From assembly GCA_955652545.1 (NCBI GenBank), contig CATPCA010000324.1, positions 1-5,730 on the forward strand: a stretch of DNA of 5,730 nucleotides, in the 5' to 3' direction. A program made the translations under genes and the position numbers. This document shows, in pieces, positions 1 through 4,694 of the stretch (position 1 is the first letter of the stretch; every line of letters starts with the position of its first letter). The DNA comes from Candidatus Dormiibacterota bacterium (lineage in GTDB: Bacteria; Chloroflexota; Dormibacteria; UBA8260). Under the pieces are notes generated by a model. The model was not told the origin of the DNA, searched no databases, and saw nothing but the letters and a program-made list of their open reading frames with translations.

Positions 1-967
1 CCGACAGGCCCTTCTTCAGGTATCGCGCGTTGACCCAGAGTCGTTCGATCAACTCGGGTTCCTGCTCGAGGACGTCGATGGCTGCGATGCACGCCATCAC
101 CACCGCAGGTGGTTGTGACGATGAGAACAGGAACGGCCGGGCCTTGTGGATGAGGTGGTCGCGCACCGTCTGCGACGCCGCGACGTATCCGCCGACGACG
201 CCCACCGCCTTGCTGAGCGTGCCGATGTTGAGCGCGACGCGACCGTGCAGGTCGAAATGGTCGGTGCTGCCCCGGCCGTTACGACCGAGCACACCTGTGC
301 CGTGGGCGTCGTCGACCATCACCGCGGCATCGTACCTCTCGGCGCGCTCGACCAGGTCGGGCAGCGGCGCGATGTCACCGTCCATGCTGAAGACGCCGTC
401 GGTGATCAGCAGGACGCGGCGATATCCCTTGTCCCGCGCCGCTTTGAGGGCACGCTCGGCGTCATCGACATCGACGTGCTCGTAGAGGATGCGATCCGCC
501 TTGGTGAGCCGGATGCCGTCGATGATGCTGGCGTGGTTGAGCTTGTCGCTGACAACGCAGTCACCGGTCTCGAGCATCGAGCCGATGACGCCGACGTTCA
601 CCGTGTAGCCGCTCTGGAAACACAGCGACGCCTGCGTGTGCTTGAAGGCGGCCAGCCGCGATTCGAGCTGCTCGTGGATGGACTGCGTCCCGGCGATGGT
701 GCGCACCGCACCGCTGCCTGCGCCCCACTCACTGGCCGCCTTGACCGCCGCTTCGATGAGACGTGGATGGGTGTTGAGGCCGAGGTAGTTGTTCGACGAC
801 AGGTTGACCAGACGGCGTCCGCCGATGACCACCTCGGCCATCTGCGGTGACTCGAGGACACGCAACGGGCGGAAGAGGCCCTCATTGCGGAGCGCGTCGA
901 GATCCTCCTGGAGGGAGGCGTCGAGGTGCCGGACGGCGTCCGAGGTCGAGATCGATTCGATGGCCAT
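1..967 (-). CDS. kbl: Glycine C-acetyltransferase (2-amino-3-ketobutyrate CoA ligase), C-terminus cut by window edge
   Basis: PLP-dependent cytosolic enzyme of the alpha-oxoamine synthase family. It cleaves 2-amino-3-ketobutyrate with CoA to glycine and acetyl-CoA, the second step of threonine breakdown after Tdh. About 322 residues are visible; the family is near 395-400, so roughly the last 70 are outside the window. Visible motifs: SSNNYLGL near residue 60, AGTQSIHEQLE in the substrate region, VDDAHGTGVLG (aspartate that binds the PLP pyridine nitrogen), and GTLSKAVG with the expected PLP lysine at residue 253. The ATG at 967 begins MAIESIS, some 13 residues longer than E. coli Kbl; no clear Shine-Dalgarno is seen, so translation may depend on coupling to tdh 46 nt upstream. 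BioF and other alpha-oxoamine synthases share the fold; the tdh neighbour makes Kbl by far the best call. Confidence 0.93.
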   Translation of the reverse strand, partial: MAIESISTSDAVRHLDASLQEDLDALRNEGLFRPLRVLESPQMAEVVIGGRRLVNLSSNNYLGLNTHPRLIEAAVKAASEWGAGSGAVRTIAGTQSIHEQLESRLAAFKHTQASLCFQSGYTVNVGVIGSMLETGDCVVSDKLNHASIIDGIRLTKADRILYEHVDVDDAERALKAARDKGYRRVLLITDGVFSMDGDIAPLPDLVERAERYDAAVMVDDAHGTGVLGRNGRGSTDHFDLHGRVALNIGTLSKAVGVVGGYVAASQTVRDHLIHKARPFLFSSSQPPAVVMACIAAIDVLEQEPELIERLWVNARYLKKGLS

Positions 968-980
968 GCCCAGACGATAG

Positions 981-1002
981 CTCGCCCGGCGGGAGGGGCG
1001 AG
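981..1002 (-). promoter_or_regulatory. Hairpin between tdh and kbl
   Basis: A perfect 7-bp inverted repeat, CTCGCCC at 981-987 and GGGCGAG at 996-1002, with an 8-nt loop, lies in the 46-nt gap between the tdh stop and the kbl start. No T-tract follows on the minus strand, so it does not look like a full intrinsic terminator. It could set the tdh:kbl ratio by partial termination or mRNA protection. The repeat is seen directly; the role is inferred, and short GC stems arise easily by chance here. Confidence 0.35.
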
Positions 1003-1013
1003 ATCCGACGCGA

Positions 1014-2039
1014 TCAGCCGGGGTGCAGCGATACCTTGCCGCACTGGCCGGACTTGATGAGCTCGATGACGCGCTCGATCTCGCTCATCGCGTGGTGGTG
1101 GGTGATCAGCGCGGCGACGTCGATGGCGCCGCTGCGCACGTACTCCATGGTCGTGTCCCAGGTCTTGGGGATGCGCCTGCCGACCACGCCGTGCATGCTG
1201 ATGCCCTTCATGACGACGTCGTCGGAGAGGTTGAGGCTGGTCGGCTCGTCGCCGATGCCGAGCAGGCTGATCCAACCGCCGGGGCGCACAACCCTCGTCG
1301 CGGCGACCACAGCGCTCGGGGCACCGCTCATCTCCAGCGCGCAATCGATCTCCGCCCCGCCGGCGGCGGCGCGCACATCCGCTTCGACATCGTCGTCGGC
1401 GACCACGAGGTGGGCGGCGCCCATGCGTTCGGCCAGGTCCAGGCGGTAGCGGTTGCGGTCGACGGCGATCACGGTCGCCGCGCCGTCGGCGCGGGCGATG
1501 GCGATGGCGGCGCAGCCGATCGGACCGCAGCCGAACACCGCGACGGTGCGGCCCTGCAGGTCGCCATACGAGCAGGCGTGGACTGCGTTGCCGAACGGCT
1601 CGAGAGCGGCGGCCACCTCCGAGGGTGTGTCGTCGCCGACGGCAAACACGTTGGCCTGTGGGACGACCACCAGCTCGGTGAAGCCGCCGTCGACGTCGAC
1701 GCCGAGGATGCGGGTGTTGGTGCAGACGTGGAAGTCTCCCCGAAGACACGAGGCGCAGTGCCCGCAGACGATGTGCGACTCCACGGCAACGCGTCGCCCG
1801 TCGGGAACGTGGGTGGCAGGCCCACGTCCCACCACCTCCCCGCAGATCTCGTGCCCGATGACGCGCGGTGGATGCACACGAGCCGCGGCCCACGGGTTCC
1901 AGTCGTAGAGGTGCACATCGGTGCCGCACACCGAAGCGGCGGCGACGCGCAGGAGCAGCTCGCCCTCACCCGGCACCGGCTCGGGAACGTCGGCAAGGGT
2001 GAAGCCGGGCGCGGGTGTTGGTTTGATGACCGCCTGCAC
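1014..2039 (-). CDS. tdh: L-threonine 3-dehydrogenase, zinc- and NAD-dependent
   Basis: Medium-chain zinc alcohol dehydrogenase that oxidises L-threonine to 2-amino-3-ketobutyrate with NAD+, feeding Kbl encoded next on the same strand. Length is 341 residues, equal to E. coli Tdh. Catalytic-zinc ligands C38, H63 and E64 are present (CGTDVH, GHE). Structural-zinc cysteines are C92, C95, C98 and C106. The nucleotide-binding glycines are in VFGCGPIG. PFGNAVH and LEMSGAP are typical of true threonine dehydrogenases rather than generic alcohol dehydrogenases, and the end SGQCGKVSLHPG also aligns with Tdh. Translation starts at a GTG giving MQAVIKP, the same point where homologues start. There is no Shine-Dalgarno, but a GATAAT box lies 9 nt upstream, so the mRNA may be almost leaderless. 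Probably the first gene of a tdh-kbl operon, divergent from the toxin module. Confidence 0.95.
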   Translation of the reverse strand: MQAVIKPTPAPGFTLADVPEPVPGEGELLLRVAAASVCGTDVHLYDWNPWAAARVHPPRVIGHEICGEVVGRGPATHVPDGRRVAVESHIVCGHCASCLRGDFHVCTNTRILGVDVDGGFTELVVVPQANVFAVGDDTPSEVAAALEPFGNAVHACSYGDLQGRTVAVFGCGPIGCAAIAIARADGAATVIAVDRNRYRLDLAERMGAAHLVVADDDVEADVRAAAGGAEIDCALEMSGAPSAVVAATRVVRPGGWISLLGIGDEPTSLNLSDDVVMKGISMHGVVGRRIPKTWDTTMEYVRSGAIDVAALITHHHAMSEIERVIELIKSGQCGKVSLHPG

Positions 2040-2043
2040 TGAG

Positions 2044-2060
2044 CGCGGATTATCCCCGCG
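2044..2060. promoter_or_regulatory. Operator-like palindrome over the tdh -10 box
   Basis: The core GGAT-T-ATCC (2047-2055) is a perfect odd palindrome. A second, overlapping pair is CGCGG (2044-2048) and CCGCG (2056-2060). It covers the putative -10 box of tdh and sits in the divergent gap to the toxin genes, a suitable place for a repressor. No known regulator motif was recognised, and a site this short could be chance. Confidence 0.25.
2049..2054 (-). promoter_or_regulatory. Putative tdh -10 element (near-leaderless promoter)
   Basis: On the minus strand this reads GATAAT, five of six matches to TATAAT. Only 9 nt separate it from the GTG start of tdh, which would put the transcription start at or one or two bases before the start codon. 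That fits the missing Shine-Dalgarno and the frequent leaderless transcripts of actinobacteria. The -35 match is weak (CGGACG with a 19-nt spacer). Inference from sequence only. Confidence 0.4.
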
Positions 2061-2171
2061 GACTGGCGGCGACCGTCCGGAGGTCGAGGGCCCCGGGGTT
2101 TGTCCTCACCGTGTCCGGCGATGCCGCCGACAGTCACCAGCGTCGAAAGGAGGCGCACGGGGTGGGAGGCG

Positions 2172-2666
2172 ATGGAGCTCGATGGTGGATACGATCGCCC
2201 GCGGGTTCGCCCGTCCACGCGCCGCCGCCCACCGGGCGTCCCGCGGTTGCGAGTACGGACGCCTCTCAGCGTCGAGCCTCTCGAGGTCTACGAACGCAAC
2301 GGCGACGGTCACACGCTCGAACGCCACTGCGGGAGCAGCCCGGCCGTCGAGTCCGACCGGTTGGCGCGCCATCGCGAGCTGCCGGCGACGGGTTCGTTCA
2401 CCGATGTGGCGACGGCCCAGCGGTCCGTCGAAGCCTGCGTGGCCGCCAACCGGCACGACGTGGGGAGCTGGCGGGCCGGGCAGAGGTCGCGCCTGGTCAT
2501 CGACCACGACATGAAGGAGGTCATCGGCGGAGTCCTGATGCGCAGCCGGTGGGCGGCTGGCGACGGGATGCCCTTGCCCGCGAGCGCACTCCGCGTGGTG
2601 CTGCGACGCCACACCGGGTACGCGTCAGGATTTGCCGTCTTGACCGCCTATCCTCGACTGCCATGA
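2172..2666 (+). CDS. Polymorphic toxin with bacterial RNase A-like (CdiA-CT) domain, no delivery domain
   Basis: From ATG 2172 the product has 164 residues. Residues about 1-36 are Arg/Pro-rich and unlike any family I know. From about residue 37 to the end it matches the bacterial CdiA-CT RNase A domain (RNAse_A_bac type): GDGHTLERH, then GSFTDVATAQRSVEACVAAN, RLVIDHDM, LRVVLRRHTGYASGF and VLTAYP at the C-terminus. The family's characterised member, the Yersinia kristensenii CDI toxin, is from memory reported to use His, Arg, Thr and Tyr. The same pattern is here as H52, R63 (both with 11-residue spacing), T158 and Y160 (TxY). Expected role: an RNase that degrades RNA inside a target cell, neutralised by the next gene. 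It overlaps that gene by ATGA. Such domains are normally the C-terminal tips of large secreted proteins; here the rest is absent. No signal peptide or membrane segment is seen. The start is uncertain: GGGAGG lies only 2 nt before ATG 2172, and the better ribosome site points to another frame. The domain is certain, the 5' end is not. Confidence 0.82.
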   Translation: MELDGGYDRPRVRPSTRRRPPGVPRLRVRTPLSVEPLEVYERNGDGHTLERHCGSSPAVESDRLARHRELPATGSFTDVATAQRSVEACVAANRHDVGSWRAGQRSRLVIDHDMKEVIGGVLMRSRWAAGDGMPLPASALRVVLRRHTGYASGFAVLTAYPRLP

Positions 2667-3004
2667 AGAGCGGAGGTGCCGACCTGTCCCGCCAGGAGAT
2701 GCTCGACGATCCGGGCGCGAGCTACCCCCAGCTTCGTCAGTTCCTCGGCGGTTACTTCCACCAGGACTGGCCACTCGACAGCGGCCGATGGGAGGACGTC
2801 GCCGACGACTTCGTCGCCGAGTCGACACGCTCATCGGTCGCGCAGACGGCGGACGAGCTGCGCTCGCTGCTCGCGCAGCGATTCAGTGACGAGGAGACCG
2901 AGGCCGTTCTCGTGGGCCTCGGCTGCAACGTCGACCCTGCGGCATTCCACCTCGGAGCTCGCGCGTGGCTGGAGGCGGTGCAGGGTCGCATCACCCGCGC
3001 CTGA
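2663..3004 (+). CDS. CdiI-family immunity protein for the RNase A-like toxin
   Basis: A 113-residue cytosolic protein expected to bind and block the toxin encoded just upstream. The N-terminal stretch Y21-W36 (YPQLRQFLGGYFHQDW) is the hallmark of the CdiI_2-type immunity family, usually found beside polymorphic toxins. A helical Asp/Glu-rich middle (WEDVADDF, ADELRSLL, SDEETEAV), a GLGCNVDP loop and a terminal RAWLEAVQGRI helix complete the expected layout and length. About 19 acidic against 10 basic residues suit an inhibitor of a basic RNA-binding enzyme. The ATG lies inside the toxin stop (ATGA) and has no Shine-Dalgarno, so synthesis is probably coupled to toxin translation. The same frame is open upstream through the whole toxin region, but that part has no family resemblance; the start is set by the ATGA junction and the motif position. 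Confidence 0.9.
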   Translation: MKSGGADLSRQEMLDDPGASYPQLRQFLGGYFHQDWPLDSGRWEDVADDFVAESTRSSVAQTADELRSLLAQRFSDEETEAVLVGLGCNVDPAAFHLGARAWLEAVQGRITRA

Positions 3005-3016
3005 GCGTGCGCACGC
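3005..3016. repeat. 12-bp perfect palindrome between convergent genes
   Basis: GCGTGCGCACGC directly follows the immunity-gene stop and fills most of the 17-nt gap to the convergent CDP-alcohol phosphatidyltransferase gene. It has no unpaired loop and no T-tract, so its use as a terminator is doubtful. It is recorded because it is the only structure between two convergent operons. Confidence 0.3.
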
Positions 3017-3021
3017 GGTGG

Positions 3022-3855
3022 TCAGGCGGCGCGCGGCGCGTCGACGGTGCGGCTGACGAGCGCCACGACGTGCAGCACGAACGTCGGCACGAGCAGCAGC
3101 GGCGCGATCACCACGGCCACGGTGTTCACTGGGCCACCGGAGAGTCGCACGATCATGAGCACGAACAACACGAGGCCGATGGCCGCCGTGTTGCGCCGGC
3201 CCCAGACGGTGTGCACCAGCTCGGGTCGCTTGCCGGCGAGAAAGACGAACGGCGTGGCCACGAACGGCCCCATGTACCTGACCAGGATGCCCGCCGCGAG
3301 CCAGCCCGGCGAGATGCCCAGAAGCCAGCTGCCGACTCCGCCCATGCCGAAGAACACGGCGTCCATCGCGGGGTCCATCGCCTTGCCCAGGGCGGTGACC
3401 GGTCCGAACCGCCGGGCGACGTAGCCGTCGACGAAATCGAGCATCCCCGCGCTGCCACCGACAGAGCACCAGAGGTAGAGCCCAAGGCTCCCCGGCAGCG
3501 AAACCGCGGCGGACACCACCAGCGGGAAACAGAGCCAGGCGCGGATGGCTGTCAGCCCATTGGGAATCCCGTACCGGTCGACGCGCTCACCGTCCGGCGT
3601 CAGCAGCAGCGGGGCGCCGAAGACCAGGAACACGGAGACAGCCGCCCACGCTGCCAGCGCCCCGGCGCCGAGCGGAACCAACGAGTGGGGATCGTGCAGC
3701 TCCGCAAGCGGGATGGTGAAGCCCTCGCTGACCACCAGCCCAAGACCCATCCACAGGAAGAGCGACCGGCGCAGCCGGCGGCTGCCGCCCAGGAGCGCGA
3801 ACGACTCGTTGACGAGGTCCCGCAGCCCTGTCGCCGAGACGCCGGTGACCGCCAA
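3022..3855 (-). CDS. CDP-alcohol phosphatidyltransferase family membrane protein
   Basis: Integral membrane enzyme of 277 residues that should transfer a phosphatidyl group from a CDP-linked lipid (typically CDP-diacylglycerol) to an alcohol head group such as glycerol phosphate or an inositol derivative. The full active-site signature is present: D140, D143-G144, A147-R148, G157, D161 and D165, in the spacing DxxDGxxAR-x8-GxxxDxxxD. It is preceded by the usual PNGLTAIR (residues 98-105). Hydrophobic segments lie near 32-50, 61-86, 104-120, 122-138, 165-180, 182-206, 223-238 and 243-267. The first 95 residues, with two extra membrane segments, exceed the common core, as does the length against about 200 for PgsA. 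The head group cannot be told from sequence. The start is a TTG 5 nt after the stop of the upstream RAM gene with no Shine-Dalgarno, implying coupling; the true N-terminus may differ. Confidence 0.85.
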   Translation of the reverse strand: MAVTGVSATGLRDLVNESFALLGGSRRLRRSLFLWMGLGLVVSEGFTIPLAELHDPHSLVPLGAGALAAWAAVSVFLVFGAPLLLTPDGERVDRYGIPNGLTAIRAWLCFPLVVSAAVSLPGSLGLYLWCSVGGSAGMLDFVDGYVARRFGPVTALGKAMDPAMDAVFFGMGGVGSWLLGISPGWLAAGILVRYMGPFVATPFVFLAGKRPELVHTVWGRRNTAAIGLVLFVLMIVRLSGGPVNTVAVVIAPLLLVPTFVLHVVALVSRTVDAPRAA

Positions 3856-3860
3856 ACGGG

Positions 3861-4091
3861 CTACGGGACTGCCAGGCAGGTGATCGTCTTGAGCACACCG
3901 CTGGCGCCCTGCACTCGCTCGACGACGAGCCGGCCGATGCCCGCGATGTCATCTGCCTGCACCAGCGCGATCACGTCGTACTCCCCGGTGATCGCGTCGG
4001 CGTTGAGAACGCCCTGGGACGAGCGCAGTCGCTCGACCACTTCGAGCGCCTTGCCCGCCGTGGCAGTGATCAGGACGTACGCCCGAACCAT
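3861..4091 (-). CDS. Stand-alone Lrp/AsnC ligand-binding (RAM) domain protein
   Basis: A 76-residue cytosolic protein made only of the effector-binding domain of Lrp/AsnC regulators. The pattern is beta-strand MVRAYVLITAT, helix KALEVVERLRSS, strand VLNADAITGEYDVIALVQADD (with GEYD at 36-39), helix IAGIGRLVVERV, then the last strand VLKTITCLAV. The helix-turn-helix of full regulators is missing. Such small RAM proteins form ring-like oligomers that bind amino acids or other small effectors; the ligand here is unknown. ATG 4091 is chosen because GGAGGT lies 7 nt upstream and the domain begins at once; a longer reading from 4151 adds a non-conserved 20 residues. It is first in a tight pair with the membrane enzyme gene (5-nt gap). 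It may modulate a partner by binding, not act on DNA directly. Confidence 0.85.
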   Translation of the reverse strand: MVRAYVLITATAGKALEVVERLRSSQGVLNADAITGEYDVIALVQADDIAGIGRLVVERVQGASGVLKTITCLAVP

Positions 4092-4098
4092 CGCAGTT

Positions 4099-4104
4099 AC
4101 CTCC
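4099..4104 (-). promoter_or_regulatory. Strong Shine-Dalgarno fixing the RAM protein start
   Basis: Reads GGAGGT on the minus strand with a 7-nt spacer to ATG 4091. It decides between this start and the farther in-frame start at 4151. Confidence 0.8.
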
Positions 4105-4124
4105 GTGGCCGTCGTGGGTGCCCG

Positions 4125-4130
4125 ACGATA
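4125..4130 (-). promoter_or_regulatory. Possible -10 element for the RAM/phosphatidyltransferase operon
   Basis: TATCGT on the minus strand fits the actinobacterial TANNNT pattern. It would give a leader of roughly 25-30 nt containing the Shine-Dalgarno. No good -35 hexamer is seen at 16-19 nt upstream. It lies in the 113-nt divergent gap shared with the plus-strand membrane-protein gene. Confidence 0.3.
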
Positions 4131-4204
4131 GCACCGGTTCGAGCCCTGCACTGTGGACGTGCGCAGGGAGTCGGATTTGCCGGGGGGTGGCCCACAATTG
4201 AACG

Positions 4205-4645
4205 ATGCCGTGGACGCTGCTCATTCGGATTCTCACCGGGGTGTTCTTCTGGAAGCTGGCGGGCGCGCGGCGCAGGGCTGCTGCGGCGCAGGCGGCCGGC
4301 CGCACCGCGGGGCGAGCGGCGGCCAGCTCGCCGGCAATGCGGCGGCGGATCCGTGAGGCGCGAGAGACGGCGTCGTTGGCCTCCCGTCTGCTCATCACGT
4401 TTGGGTTCGGGATCGCCACCGCCCTCTGCCTCGCCGGCGGGACGAGCAGCGTCGTGCTGTCGCCACGCTGGATCGGAGCCGTGCTGCTCGCCGTCGGGCT
4501 CTTCTTCGCGGTGCTGACCATCCGCGAAGCAGCGCTGGCCCGCCGGCTGGTGAGGGTCAGGCGGTTGCGGCGCCGCGACCGGCAGCTGCTCGACGAGGTG
4601 CGCCCGGCGGGGAGTCGCGCCGAGGGGAGGGACGAGCGCGGGTGA
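4205..4645 (+). CDS. Small Arg-rich membrane protein, unknown function
   Basis: A 146-residue protein that I do not recognise. An N-terminal hydrophobic stretch (residues 3-19, LLIRILTGVFFW) is followed by an Ala/Arg-rich segment (21-56). Two likely transmembrane helices follow (about 60-80, LLITFGFGIATALCLAGG, and 88-106, WIGAVLLAVGLFFAVL), then a very basic tail (RRLVRVRRLRRRDR, 113-126) that should face the cytoplasm. Third codon positions are strongly G/C, supporting real coding. ATG 4205 has only a distant G-rich tract upstream; a weak CACAAT box 6 nt before the ATG would allow a leaderless message. It is divergent from the RAM operon and convergent with lpd, so the neighbours give no functional hint. 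Confidence 0.65.
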   Translation: MPWTLLIRILTGVFFWKLAGARRRAAAAQAAGRTAGRAAASSPAMRRRIREARETASLASRLLITFGFGIATALCLAGGTSSVVLSPRWIGAVLLAVGLFFAVLTIREAALARRLVRVRRLRRRDRQLLDEVRPAGSRAEGRDERG

Positions 4646-4658
4646 TGCTGCAAGCATC
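4644..4658. repeat. Short hairpin at the end of the membrane-protein gene
   Basis: GATGCT (4644-4649) and AGCATC (4653-4658) form a perfect 6-bp stem with a 3-nt loop overlapping the stop codon. It precedes the larger hairpin at 4671. It may be part of a composite transcription end. Confidence 0.35.
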
Positions 4659-4670
4659 GGCCGCGCTCAA

Positions 4671-4693
4671 CGGGAGGGGATCTGCCCCTCCCG
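4671..4693. terminator. Hairpin terminator between convergent genes (bidirectional)
   Basis: CGGGAGGGG (4671-4679) pairs perfectly with CCCCTCCCG (4685-4693) around the loop ATCTG. This strong 9-bp GC stem ends one base before the lpd stop codon and 25 bases after the membrane-protein stop. Neither strand has a T-tract, as is common in high-GC actinobacteria. It is well placed to end transcription from both sides. Confidence 0.6.
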
Positions 4694-4694
4694 G

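Larger units (their letters stand above)
2040..2171. other. Divergent intergenic region between tdh and the toxin module
   Basis: About 130 bases hold the tdh promoter candidate at the left. At the right is a strong Shine-Dalgarno, AAAGGAGG at 2146-2153, exactly 8 nt before a GTG at 2162. That GTG is not in the toxin frame but in the frame of the later immunity gene. Possible starts in the toxin frame are TTG 2100, ATG 2121 and ATG 2172. The toxin frame is open back to a TGA at 2040-2042, so a short extension is possible, but nothing resembling a secretion or delivery domain fits here. No convincing plus-strand promoter is visible. Confidence 0.6.

Noticed and set aside
146..850. Plus-strand open frame antisense to kbl
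   Set aside because: Kbl motifs including the PLP lysine are intact on the other strand; no recognisable domain in the antisense product.
1..967. BioF (8-amino-7-oxononanoate synthase) as identity of the left-edge gene
   Set aside because: Same fold, but the tdh gene directly upstream on the same strand and the AGTQSIHEQLE segment favour Kbl.
598..1929. Long minus-strand open frame overlapping both tdh and kbl
   Set aside because: It is a frame-shifted reading of the two genes with an Arg-rich low-complexity product.
1023..2042. Long plus-strand open frame (339 codons) antisense to tdh
   Set aside because: It exactly mirrors tdh, which has all zinc and NAD residues; the antisense product is rich in His, Asp and Gly with no family match, as expected for the complement of a GC-rich gene.
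2106..2612. Minus-strand open frame antisense to the toxin gene
   Set aside because: No family features, and it opposes a well-matched toxin domain.
2111..3004. Single 297-residue protein containing the immunity sequence as C-terminus
   Set aside because: The part before residue 185 is the toxin gene read in another frame and has no domain resemblance; the ATGA junction gives a normal 113-residue immunity protein. The GTG at 2162 in this frame is kept as a separate finding.
2965..4131. 388-codon plus-strand frame antisense to the phosphatidyltransferase and RAM genes
   Set aside because: Product is full of His, Glu, Arg and Gln low-complexity sequence; the minus-strand genes carry complete motifs.
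3949..4657. Minus-strand frames antisense to the small membrane protein
   Set aside because: They are Arg/Pro-rich, run into the RAM gene in the wrong frame, and lack hydrophobic or domain structure; the plus-strand reading has clean membrane helices.
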